In this document: positions 24,054-31,610 of the stretch, in pieces | Position numbering within the stretch: the first letter of the stretch is position 1 | Layout of the letters: each line of letters begins with the position of its first letter | Source of the DNA: Roseivirga thermotolerans | Lineage (GTDB): Bacteria; Bacteroidota; Bacteroidia; Cytophagales; Cyclobacteriaceae | Assembly (NCBI RefSeq): GCF_014653175.1 | Contig: NZ_BNAG01000001.1 | Location: forward strand, 1,054,001 to 1,118,000 | Length of the DNA: 64,000 bases | Reading direction: 5' to 3' | Translations under genes and position numbers: made by a program | Notes under the pieces: generated by a model | Databases searched by the model: none | What the model was told of the DNA's origin: nothing | Seen by the model: only the letters and a program-made list of their open reading frames with translations

Positions 24054-25925
24054 ATGTCTTTGAATAAAACCATAGCAGATCATCCGCAGCTAGCTCGTTT
24101 TACAGTAGAAAGAGCCTTGGCGGCTATTCTATGGATGGACGAGCAGGGTTGTATTCACTTTGCCAATAAAACAGCACTGGAGCAATACGGCTACAGCTCT
24201 GAAGAATTCAACCGCCTGACCATTTTTGAAATTAACCCCAATTTCGACCGGAAAAAATATGCCATCACCTGGGCCAGGTCAAAACAAGTTCAAAGCCTGA
24301 GGTTTGAGTCGAGCCATTTGCGCAAAGACGGCTCGGAGTTTCCGGTAGAGATATTCGTAAACCACATTGAGTTTGAAGGACACGCGTATAACGTAAGTTT
24401 TATAGTAGATATATCGCAGCGTAAAAGGCATGAGCGATTGATGAAGTCGCTTTCTGAGGCTACAGCCGCAACCTTAGGTACCGATTTTTTTAAGACACTG
24501 GTTGAGCGGGTGTCTATGGCTCTCAATGTGCATATGGTAGTAGTTACGGAATGTACCGACTCCAGCAAATCGAGACTGAGAACCCTGGCCTACTTTAAGG
24601 AGAATGAATTTCGAGAGAATGTAGAATATAATACCGAAGGAACACCTTGCGGTGTAATTATGGAAAGCAAAGAACCGTTGCTTATTGAGCGGGGTACCTA
24701 TAGAAAGTACATTCGCGATACAGGGGTTGAGGGCTACTTTGGAGTTCCTATTATTAACCGTGAGCGAGAGGTTATTGGACACATTGCTCTTTTTAACAAT
24801 AAACCGCTCCTTTTGAGCAATGAGGAACAGGAAATACTCAAGATATTCTCCGACAGGGCTGCTGCAGAAATAGAGCGAAATGTTTATAACAACAGGCTTG
24901 TATTGGCCATGCAAGAGGTGAAGAATCTCAAGGACCGATTGGAGGCTGAGAATGTTTACTTGCAAGAGGAGATACAGGGAGAGTATAATTTTGAAGAAAT
25001 AATTACTCAAAGCGATCGCTTTAAAGCCATCCTAACGACTTGTGAACAGGTGGCCGTAACTGACGCTACAGTACTTATTTTGGGTGAATCAGGCACCGGT
25101 AAAGAACTGCTGGCACGAGCCATCCACAACATAAGCAAACGCAGGAACCGCCCCCTGGTAAAGGTAAACTGTGCAGCATTGCCCGCCAATCTTATCGAAA
25201 GCGAACTGTTTGGTCATGAAAAAGGAGCTTTTACGGGAGCTATTAACCGCAAAATTGGCCGTTTTGAGTTGGCTCACGAAGGCACCTTGTTTTTGGATGA
25301 AATTGGAGAATTGCCGCTTGAGCTCCAATCTAAATTGCTTAGAGCCTTACAAGAAGGTGAGTTTGAGCGGTTGGGAAGTACGGAAACCATAAAAGTAGAC
25401 GTGCGGGTAATTGCGGCTACCAACCGACAGTTGGATAAGGAAGTGGAGGACGGTCACTTCCGTGCCGATTTGTTTTACAGGCTCAACGTGTTTCCGGTAC
25501 ATAGCCTCCCACTTCGTGAACGGAAAGAAGATATTGCACTCCTGGTAAAATACTTTACCCATAAATTTGCCGGCAAACTGGGTAAACGAATCAATAAAAT
25601 ACCCAAGCGCTACCTCAATGCCTTACAGGCCTACGATTGGCCCGGCAACATTCGCGAGTTGGAAAATGTAATTGAGCGGGCTGTCATTCTTTCTCCCGGC
25701 CACCAATTAGAGTTAGGCGATTGGATTCCTAAGCGTGCCCACGCTACCCACAAAGAAGAGTTCGATACGTTGGAAGCTTTTGAGCGCAAGTACATTCTGG
25801 AAGTTTTGCAAAAAACAGCCTGGCGTGTGAGTGGAGAAAAAGGGGCCGCCAAAATTTTGGGAATGAAGCCAACTACTCTTGAAAGCCGCATGAAGAAGCT
25901 TGGAATAAAAAGAGGGCTCGATTAA
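24054..25925 (+). CDS. Sigma-54-dependent activator with PAS and GAF sensor domains
   Basis: A 623-residue enhancer-binding protein. A PAS domain (about residues 15-130: [20 protein letters not shown] ... [11 protein letters not shown]) is followed by a GAF domain (about 150-280) and a short coiled coil ([20 protein letters not shown]). The AAA+ domain has Walker A GESGTGKE near residue 344, the sigma-54-contacting GAFTGA near 391, Walker [11 protein letters not shown] and NWPGNIREL-type sensor 2 ([10 protein letters not shown]). The C-terminal Fis-type helix-turn-helix is [24 protein letters not shown]. The domain order resembles FhlA/NorR-type activators. There is no receiver domain, so the signal is sensed directly, perhaps by a cofactor or small ligand. 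The start is ATG 24054, next to a palindrome; a TTG at 24024 is a less likely alternative. Confidence 0.93.
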   Translation: MSLNKTIADHPQLARFTVERALAAILWMDEQGCIHFANKTALEQYGYSSEEFNRLTIFEINPNFDRKKYAITWARSKQVQSLRFESSHLRKDGSEFPVEIFVNHIEFEGHAYNVSFIVDISQRKRHERLMKSLSEATAATLGTDFFKTLVERVSMALNVHMVVVTECTDSSKSRLRTLAYFKENEFRENVEYNTEGTPCGVIMESKEPLLIERGTYRKYIRDTGVEGYFGVPIINREREVIGHIALFNNKPLLLSNEEQEILKIFSDRAAAEIERNVYNNRLVLAMQEVKNLKDRLEAENVYLQEEIQGEYNFEEIITQSDRFKAILTTCEQVAVTDATVLILGESGTGKELLARAIHNISKRRNRPLVKVNCAALPANLIESELFGHEKGAFTGAINRKIGRFELAHEGTLFLDEIGELPLELQSKLLRALQEGEFERLGSTETIKVDVRVIAATNRQLDKEVEDGHFRADLFYRLNVFPVHSLPLRERKEDIALLVKYFTHKFAGKLGKRINKIPKRYLNALQAYDWPGNIRELENVIERAVILSPGHQLELGDWIPKRAHATHKEEFDTLEAFERKYILEVLQKTAWRVSGEKGAAKILGMKPTTLESRMKKLGIKRGLD

Positions 25926-26034
25926 GCGTACCGTTCTGAAAGCCAATTGCTTGTCCACTTCAAAAAAAGCAAGGATTGCAATTTCTGCAACCCTTGCCGT
26001 ACTATGCGAAAGCCTTTACCGAAGCTGTTGCCAT

Positions 26035-26850
26035 TTACAATTTGAGTACAATATCGATGGCCGGAAAACCACCCTCAAAATAGAGGAGGTCTACGGTCAC
26101 TTTTTTGGCAATGTAACGCAATCCGCCAGAGATTACCGATGACTCACCCGGCAATAGGTAATTCTCAGTAATAAGTGCCAGGCGACCTGTGAGGCGCGTA
26201 ATTCCTGCAACAGTGATTACTCCGCTATTGTCAATTTCTCCCTGGGCAAAGGCATAACCGGTACCTATGGTAAGCTGATGTTCGTGTGTTCCGTAAGTCA
26301 CCAGGCCGTTTATAGTACCAAGGCTCACATCAGCTATTGAAGATGCAATGGTAAGATAACTTACCGAGGCCGCTACATTGAGTTTAGGGGCCACGGGAAC
26401 TCCGTATTTGGCATTGGCAAAAAGCAGAGGATTACCACTAAAGGTGCTGATTAACTCAAGACCACCCGTAAGGCTTAGCCTATCGGTAACACCGTAGCTC
26501 ACTAAGTTAAAAACACCATAAATGTTTTGGTAGTAACCCTCGCCTTTAGGTAGAGTATAGGCCGATTGTCCTATAAAATATCGGGTAGGGTTTGGGTTTG
26601 GAATTCTCCCTTTCGGGTCTAGCCGAATGATTCGCCTTATTTCGTTTTTCTGAAAGGTTAGCAACCCCAGGCTTTCGCTACGGATGACGATACTTGCATC
26701 ATTTTCAGAAATGAGTTCACCATTGATTTCCGATTTATCCTCCAAATAGATTATGACCATTTGCGGAGACGATTGGCGCGAATCGTCTTGAGCATAGACG
26801 CTAAAAAATGCTGTGCCTAACAGGCAACAGACCAGAATAAATTTGTTCAT
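26035..26850 (-). CDS. Secreted beta-rich protein of unknown function, probably outer membrane
   Basis: A 271-residue protein with a signal peptide (MNKFILVCCLLGTAFFSVYAQ). A short N-terminal domain (MVIIYLEDKSEINGELISE ... LTFQKNEIRRIIRL) resembles a small SH3/LSM-like module often found before barrels. The remainder alternates hydrophobic and polar residues (GVTDRLSLTGGLELISTF, KLNVAASVSYLTIASS, LTIGTGYAFAQGE), consistent with an outer-membrane barrel. I do not recognise a family. It is divergent from the ATP-grasp operon. One GATATWTC palindrome lies 5 bp before its start codon and two more lie about 100 bp upstream. Confidence 0.72.
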   Translation of the reverse strand: MNKFILVCCLLGTAFFSVYAQDDSRQSSPQMVIIYLEDKSEINGELISENDASIVIRSESLGLLTFQKNEIRRIIRLDPKGRIPNPNPTRYFIGQSAYTLPKGEGYYQNIYGVFNLVSYGVTDRLSLTGGLELISTFSGNPLLFANAKYGVPVAPKLNVAASVSYLTIASSIADVSLGTINGLVTYGTHEHQLTIGTGYAFAQGEIDNSGVITVAGITRLTGRLALITENYLLPGESSVISGGLRYIAKKVTVDLLYFEGGFPAIDIVLKL

Positions 26851-26854
26851 TGTT

Positions 26855-26872
26855 TTCCTGATATTTCGTGAG
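26855..26872. promoter_or_regulatory. Palindrome-family site B
   Basis: TTCCTGATATTTCGTGAG has one arm like the site at 26972-26989 and the other like the site at 24036-24053. It lies 5 bp upstream of the secreted-protein start codon. Confidence 0.55.
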
Positions 26873-26952
26873 TATAAAAATGTTATAGACCTTCTCTCTT
26901 CAAAAACACAGCCAAGATATCAATTAAGCCAGAATTTTTTTTGACTATTTTA

Positions 26953-26970
26953 TTCCTGATATTTCATGTA
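26953..26970. promoter_or_regulatory. Palindrome-family site C
   Basis: TTCCTGATATTTCATGTA, an imperfect copy 19 bp (about two helical turns) from site D, as expected for adjacent activator dimers. Confidence 0.55.
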
Positions 26971-26971
26971 A

Positions 26972-26989
26972 TTCCTGATATATCAGGAA
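26972..26989. promoter_or_regulatory. Palindrome-family site D (perfect)
   Basis: TTCCTGATATATCAGGAA, a perfect 18-bp palindrome 78 bp upstream of the -24 GG of a sigma-54-like promoter. This is a normal enhancer distance. Confidence 0.65.
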
Positions 26990-27064
26990 AAAATCAAAGA
27001 CAAATCAATCCTTTTTATTTTTCAATTTACTGAAAATCAGTGTATTATGTGTGTTAAATACAGG

Positions 27065-27080
27065 TTGGCACGTAGATTGT
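27065..27080 (+). promoter_or_regulatory. Sigma-54-type promoter of the ATP-grasp/LysE/Crp operon
   Basis: TTGGCACGTAGATTGT matches the sigma-54 consensus TTGGCACG-N4-TTGC at every fixed position except the last (T for C), with the GG and GT dinucleotides at the required 10-bp spacing. The transcript would start near 27092, leaving a leader of about 100 nt. Confidence 0.6.
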
Positions 27081-27093
27081 CAAGTGAATGACG

Positions 27094-27122
27094 GTTTTGC
27101 AGACGGCAAAACGACATCGTTT
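27094..27122 (+). other. Two mutually exclusive hairpins in the operon leader
   Basis: GTTTTGC-AGACG-GCAAAAC (27094-27112) overlaps AAACGA-CA-TCGTTT (27109-27122), so only one can form. They lie just downstream of the predicted sigma-54 start and could influence expression. Confidence 0.35.
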
Positions 27123-27194
27123 GGTAAGACTCTTTTCCGGAAGTTGCTTAAGCTTCGTAAATGAAATCAGTATGTTTAACTTTCATTACAATTA

Positions 27195-28283
27195 ATGAGA
27201 AACAAACTTCCGCTTTTTTGGGTAAGGCTACTTTACTATGAGTATTGGCCCTATTGGATATTCTTTCTGCCCTTGGTGCCCTATTGGCTCTATTTATCGT
27301 TGAGAGCGAGGTCGTTCACCTACTTTACGGCCGCCAATCCTGGTATTGAACATGGTGGGGTGTTTGGTGAGTCGAAACGGCAAATCCTGGCCAAAATAGA
27401 TAAGAAGTATCTTCCCAGGGCCATTTTCTGTAAGCAGAGTGAGTGCTGGGCAGTTGTTGAGCAACGCTTGATTGATGAAGGTTTGAATTATCCGGTTATA
27501 GCTAAGCCCGATGTGGGTGAACGCGGTAGCCAGGTGGTAAAGATTGAAAGCGACTCGGCCCTGCAGCAATACCTGAAAGAAGCCGGTGAACCTTTCATTG
27601 TGCAGGAGTTTATCGATTATCCTCTTGAGTTGGGTATACTGTATTATAGGTTGCCCATTAGCGGAAAAAGTGGCATCACCTCCATTGTCAGGAAAGAGTT
27701 TCTGACAGTCCAAGGCAATGGAAAGAGTACGCTCAGTGAGCTTATTAAGACCAATGAACGTGCTCACTTGCAATGGAAAACCCTGAGTTTGCGGTTTTTT
27801 TCCCGGCTTTCTGAAGTTATTCCGGAAGGCGAGAAGATACTTTTGGAGCCCATTGGAAATCATTGCAAAGGCACAAAATTTCTAAGTGCCCAGCACCTCA
27901 TTAATGCCCGGTTGGTGGAGGTTTTTGATCGCATTTCCGCCTCAATTGAAGGTTTCTGCTTTGGTCGATTCGACCTGAAAGTTGCTTCTGTTGAGGCCCT
28001 TCAAAAAGGCGAGCAGATTCGTATACTGGAGTTGAATGGTGTTACTTCCGAGCCAGGTCATATATATGACCCTTCACTCAACTTGTGGAGAGCCTACAGA
28101 GATACAGCTCGGCATATGCGCGTTATGTTTAGGGTGAGTCAGGAAAACCGTCAGTTGGGCCAACCAGTTACTCCTTTGCCGGAACTTGTAAGGTTGCTGA
28201 GGAAACACTTTGGTGGCAAAAGAGTAGCAGAGGTTGCTATGTCTAATCAAAAGTTGAGCAATGCTCTTGGAGGCACTCAGTAG
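27195..28283 (+). CDS. Membrane-anchored ATP-grasp enzyme
   Basis: A 362-residue protein. The N-terminus holds a hydrophobic segment (YWIFFLPLVPYWLYLSLRAR). The ATP-grasp core follows: YPVIAKPDVGERGSQVVKI (ATP-binding lysine and glycine loop), PFIVQEFIDYPLELGILYYR, a substrate region (GITSIVRKEFLTVQGNGKSTL), FCFGRFDLKVAS and IRILELNGVTSEPGHIYDP with the Mg ligands E and N. ATP-grasp enzymes of this kind join a carboxylate to an amine or thiol through an acyl phosphate. The substrate is unknown. Its stop overlaps the LysE start by 23 bp, and it is the first gene after the sigma-54-like promoter. Confidence 0.82.
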   Translation: MRNKLPLFWVRLLYYEYWPYWIFFLPLVPYWLYLSLRARSFTYFTAANPGIEHGGVFGESKRQILAKIDKKYLPRAIFCKQSECWAVVEQRLIDEGLNYPVIAKPDVGERGSQVVKIESDSALQQYLKEAGEPFIVQEFIDYPLELGILYYRLPISGKSGITSIVRKEFLTVQGNGKSTLSELIKTNERAHLQWKTLSLRFFSRLSEVIPEGEKILLEPIGNHCKGTKFLSAQHLINARLVEVFDRISASIEGFCFGRFDLKVASVEALQKGEQIRILELNGVTSEPGHIYDPSLNLWRAYRDTARHMRVMFRVSQENRQLGQPVTPLPELVRLLRKHFGGKRVAEVAMSNQKLSNALGGTQ

Positions 28284-28890
28284 TCTGGCGTTGGCAACAG
28301 TTATAAGCTTTGCCGGCTCCGTACAGTTGGGGCCAGTAAACTTTGGCACCCTACACACTGCACTACACAAGGATAAAAAGTCGGCCATACGTTTTGGTTT
28401 TGGGGGTAGCCTACCTGAGCTGCTGTATTGCGGTTTGGCGGTTGCCGGAGCCGGTTGGCTCGGTAGGTTTGAACAGTGGCAAGAAATATTGCAGTACTGT
28501 ACAGTGGTTGTGCTGTTTGTTTTTGGGGTGTATTTGTGGTTTCAGAAAAGCCATTCACCAGAAGGACAAAGTTCAATTCAAACCTCAAAAGGCAACGAGC
28601 TGCTGGTGGGTGCCACCTTTGGACTGCTCAATCCTCAGCTTTTCCCTTTCTGGCTGGTGGTAATTACCAACCTGAAGAGCTATGGACTCATTACATCGAC
28701 CCATGTGGTGGTACAGGTAGGGTTTGTGGTGGGGGCTGCTCTGGGGGCGTTTCTGTTGCAGCTATTGGTGGCCGAAGTTACCTCCCGAAAACGAGAATTT
28801 ATTTACATGAGACTTACGAGAAACTACAATAAAGTACTCGGTGCCATCATTGTTGGCATCGCCATTTTACAACTATTAATTAACCTCTAG
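28261..28890 (+). CDS. LysE/RhtB-family exporter
   Basis: A 209-residue inner-membrane protein with six hydrophobic segments and the family landmarks GSVQLGPVNFGTLHTAL in TM1 and FGLLNPQLFPFWLVV in the fourth helix. LysE proteins export amino acids or similar small molecules. It overlaps the ATP-grasp gene and ends 3 bp before the Crp/Fnr gene, so all three are one operon. The simplest reading is export of the ATP-grasp product, though this is inference. Confidence 0.85.
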   Translation: MLLEALSSLALATVISFAGSVQLGPVNFGTLHTALHKDKKSAIRFGFGGSLPELLYCGLAVAGAGWLGRFEQWQEILQYCTVVVLFVFGVYLWFQKSHSPEGQSSIQTSKGNELLVGATFGLLNPQLFPFWLVVITNLKSYGLITSTHVVVQVGFVVGAALGAFLLQLLVAEVTSRKREFIYMRLTRNYNKVLGAIIVGIAILQLLINL

Positions 28891-28893
28891 ATT

Positions 28894-29577
28894 ATGCAAA
28901 AGGAAATGAAGTATTGGTATCTGAAAAACTTCGATTTGTTTTCAGACCTAAACAAAGAACAGATCAATGATCTTTCGGAAATTGCCCGATTTGTGCGAAT
29001 GAAAAAAGGCCAGTCTATTTATTTCGCCAACGAACAGGCCCGAAGATTGTATTTTCTGATTAACGGAAAGGTGAAAATTAGCGAAATCGATGGTTTTGGT
29101 AATGAGCTTATCAAGTCTATTGTCTTGGGAGGAGAGCTTTTTGGAGAAGTACCCAGCTATAATTTTAAGCAAACACAGGAGTTTGCCGAGATTCTTTCGA
29201 GCGAAGTGATAATTTGCTCTTTTCATCTGGAAGAGTTTGAAACCATCATGCAAAAGCATCCGGTGTTAGCCTTGGCTTTTGCCCGAAAAATGACCGAAAA
29301 ACTGCAAGGTCTTGAGACCCGCTATACCAACCTGGTTTTTAAAGATGTAAAAGCGCGCCTGAAGTCTTTCTTGTTTGAGTGGGCCAATAAAGAAGGTAAA
29401 CCGGAAGAAGAAGGACTGGTGATAAAAAACTATCTTACGCATAGCGAAATTGCCAATATTATAAGCTCTTCGAGGCAGACCGTGACAACCCTCATCAATG
29501 AACTTAAAGAGGAAGGCGTAATTAAATACTCCAGAAGGGTAATTACTATTCCGAACCTTCAGGCATTTGCCGCTTAA
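28894..29577 (+). CDS. Crp/Fnr-family transcriptional regulator
   Basis: A 227-residue regulator with an N-terminal cyclic-nucleotide-binding-type barrel (FDLFSDLNKEQINDLSEIA ... GQSIYFANEQARRLYFLINGKVKISEI), a long dimer helix and a C-terminal winged helix (THSEIANIISSSRQTVTTLINELKEEGVIKYSRR). The N-terminus has no cysteine cluster, so it is not an Fe-S Fnr. The effector is unknown. As the last gene of the sigma-54-type operon it could carry the activator's signal on to a second set of genes. Confidence 0.9.
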   Translation: MQKEMKYWYLKNFDLFSDLNKEQINDLSEIARFVRMKKGQSIYFANEQARRLYFLINGKVKISEIDGFGNELIKSIVLGGELFGEVPSYNFKQTQEFAEILSSEVIICSFHLEEFETIMQKHPVLALAFARKMTEKLQGLETRYTNLVFKDVKARLKSFLFEWANKEGKPEEEGLVIKNYLTHSEIANIISSSRQTVTTLINELKEEGVIKYSRRVITIPNLQAFAA

Positions 29578-29633
29578 TACCACTGGCCAAAAGCCAACAC
29601 ACATTTCCTATTCACAAGAGAGAGATTTAGAAA

Positions 29634-29664
29634 AGCCTTCAACATTTTGTTGGAGGCTTTTTGC
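29634..29664 (+). terminator. Intrinsic terminator of the ATP-grasp/LysE/Crp operon
   Basis: AGCCTTCAACA / TGTTGGAGGCT with one wobble pair and a TTT loop, followed by a T-run. It lies 57 bp after the Crp/Fnr stop. Confidence 0.9.
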
Positions 29665-29795
29665 TTTTAAGCCCATTTTTGGTTTTGAACCTCTTTTTTC
29701 ATTAATGGTGTTATTAAAGCTCCCTTAAATGCCGCGGGCATGCAACCCAAGAGCCGCAGCGATAGTCTCTACCTACAGTTTCTAAAACCAAAAAC

Positions 29796-30473
29796 ATGAA
29801 AACCATTATTACTTTTTTGAGCCTGGCTATGGCTTTTACGCTGGTTGCCCAGGAAAATGACACCAGAAAACTGAGCTCGTTTAATGAAATTAGAGTCTCT
29901 GAGGGTATAGACCTTGTGGCCCAAAAAGGGGATGACAATTCAATTAGTATTGAAGTTTCGAGAATAGATATCGAAGATGTAATTACCGAGGTAAGAGGAG
30001 GTAAGCTTTATGTGCATCTTTCACGAGGAAACCATCGAAGCAACAAGGTGAGGGCTACCCTTACCTATACCGAGGAGCTTAAGGAAATAGAAGTAAATAC
30101 CGGGGCTCAGGCTGAGTTTAGAACTGAAATTTCTGTTAGCCGTTTGAGCGTCACTAGCTCCACATCGGGCTATGTGCGCCTTGTAGCGAAGGCCGAAGAA
30201 GTAGATCTTTCAGCGACTACATCGGGCCGAATAGATATTGAAGGTACTACAGACGAGCTGGAAGCTACGGCCTCTACCGGGGGCACTATTTATGCATATG
30301 ATCTTACCAGCAACAGTGCTTATGCCCGGGCCAACACGGGCGCAGATGTACGAATCAATGCCGAAAGGCGGTTGAGAGCTAGTGCCGGTACGGGAGGGTC
30401 TGTCAGGTACACCGGTAGTCCAAGAACAGACGTTCGTAGTAATACTGGGGGTAGTGTGCGCAGGGGAGGATAA
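29796..30473 (+). CDS. Secreted GIN/DUF2807-type protein
   Basis: A 225-residue protein with a signal peptide (MKTIITFLSLAMAFTLVAQ). The putative auto-transporter adhesin head GIN domain starts at RKLSSFNEIRVSEGIDLVAQKG. The rest is a parallel beta-helix of short repeats (VNTGAQAEFRTE, TSSTSGYVRLVA, SATTSGRIDIEG, ASTGGTIYAYD, ANTGADVRINA, GTGGSVRYTG) and ends in SNTGGSVRRGG. It is probably periplasmic or surface-exposed. Function unknown. It is transcribed alone, downstream of a strong terminator. Confidence 0.85.
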   Translation: MKTIITFLSLAMAFTLVAQENDTRKLSSFNEIRVSEGIDLVAQKGDDNSISIEVSRIDIEDVITEVRGGKLYVHLSRGNHRSNKVRATLTYTEELKEIEVNTGAQAEFRTEISVSRLSVTSSTSGYVRLVAKAEEVDLSATTSGRIDIEGTTDELEATASTGGTIYAYDLTSNSAYARANTGADVRINAERRLRASAGTGGSVRYTGSPRTDVRSNTGGSVRRGG

Positions 30474-30604
30474 TTAGCAAGTTTCAAAGACTACTCCCTT
30501 TCATTTTCGCATAGCTTTGCTGGTTAGAGAATTTTTTAGGGCAGCTCAGAAAGTTGTAATTTCAATTCTTTGTGGCCCTTTCTAAACAATCAGTTATGTA
30601 TAAG

Positions 30605-31072
30605 ATGAACAGAACATGTGTATTTGCCCTTTTTGCCGTCCTATTCTGTGTGACAGCTCCCCTACAAGCTCAAGACGATGCTGCTGAAATAAGAAAAACT
30701 ATTCTGACCATGTTTGACGGAATGCGCGAAGGCGATTCGGCCAAAGTACATTCGGTAATGATGAAGGATGTGATTTTTCAGCGCGTGGCAAAAAACAGGG
30801 AGGGTAAGACGGTAGTCTCCAATAGCGATTTTCAGCGGTTTTTAGTAGCCATTGGCACCCCTCACGAGAAGGTGTGGGACGAACGAATTGAGTTTGGCCC
30901 GATATTGATCGATGGGGATATGGCCTCCGTCTGGACACCCTTTAAGTTTTACTTGGGAGATACTTTTTCTCACTGCGGGGTCAATGCTTTTAAGCTTTGC
31001 AAAACCGAAGAGGGGTGGAAGATTTTTCATTTGGTAGATACCAACCGGAGGGATAACTGTGCCATGAACTAG
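30605..31072 (+). CDS. Secreted NTF2/SnoaL-like protein
   Basis: A 155-residue protein with a signal peptide (MNRTCVFALFAVLFCVTAPLQAQ) and an NTF2-like fold typical of DUF4440/SnoaL-like proteins: IRKTILTMFDGMREGDSAKVHSV, then WDERIEFGPILIDGDMASVWTPFKFYLG and NAFKLCKTEEGWKIFHLVDT. Such proteins are small pockets with diverse or no catalysis. The start is ATG 30605 or ATG 30596. A strong terminator follows. Confidence 0.8.
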   Translation: MNRTCVFALFAVLFCVTAPLQAQDDAAEIRKTILTMFDGMREGDSAKVHSVMMKDVIFQRVAKNREGKTVVSNSDFQRFLVAIGTPHEKVWDERIEFGPILIDGDMASVWTPFKFYLGDTFSHCGVNAFKLCKTEEGWKIFHLVDTNRRDNCAMN

Positions 31073-31117
31073 GCCGGCATCAATACTTATTTTTGAACAC
31101 TTTTGGGCGCAATGCAA

Positions 31118-31142
31118 AAAACCCTGACAAGGTCAGGGTTTT
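31118..31142 (+). terminator. Intrinsic terminator after the NTF2-like gene
   Basis: AAAACCCTGAC / GTCAGGGTTTT, a perfect 11-bp stem with a 3-nt loop. The A- and T-tracts on both sides mean it can work in either direction. Confidence 0.88.
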
Positions 31143-31422
31143 GCAAGCAAAGAGTTAGGTTTCATCCAATTTCTTACGATGGTGCCGTGGATGACCGTCC
31201 ACCATCTGTTTCATTAAATTCGGGGTCAAAACTAATGAGGCGTACGACTTTAAAAAACTATTTGCGAAAAATATTCCGATAAAATTCTACGGTATGCCTA
31301 TGCCGGAGCATTATAAGTAGGAATGACGGTCCGAACCTGGCAACACTCCTTAAAATTAACCTCGATTGATTTAGTCAGAATTGTACACAGGCAGGCTTCA
31401 ATGTCCAGTGTCAGGCCATAAA
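31143..31422. other. Non-coding stretch with no recognised gene
   Basis: No convincing reading frame is present on either strand. A 7-bp inverted repeat, GATGGTG / CACCATC (31178-31206), is the only structure I see. It may be degenerate sequence next to the inverted-repeat element. Confidence 0.5.
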
Positions 31423-31548
31423 AAAACTGTCTCAAAAACTCCCTGCACTTTGTCCTTCCCCCCTGTAGAAACCCCGGTTCTTAAAAACTGGAGGCCGTCA
31501 TTCGGTTGCGGATCAGAAATGTGAAAAGGATGTTTTTGAGACAGTTTT
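31423..31548. repeat. 126-bp element with 17-bp perfect terminal inverted repeats (MITE-like)
   Basis: The ends AAAACTGTCTCAAAAAC (31423-31439) and GTTTTTGAGACAGTTTT (31532-31548) are exact inverted repeats around a non-coding core. It lies just downstream of the susD stop on the minus strand, where the long stem followed by T residues could also act as a terminator. The end motif GTCTCAAAAACT recurs at 57338, near another inverted-repeat unit. No flanking target duplication is obvious. Confidence 0.6.
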
Positions 31549-31610
31549 ATTTTAAGAAGACAGGCTGAGTGCCCAAGAATTAATTCGGTGTACTCAGACC
31601 ATCTAACCTC

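Noticed and set aside
26895-26915. Sigma-54 promoter for the secreted-protein gene on the minus strand (TTGGC...TTTTTGA)
   Set aside because: The -24 GG is present but the -12 dinucleotide is GA instead of GC, and the match to consensus is poor. I did not list it as a feature.
31143-31422. Remnant transposase gene beside the 126-bp element
   Set aside because: No frame longer than a few dozen codons and no transposase motif on either strand.
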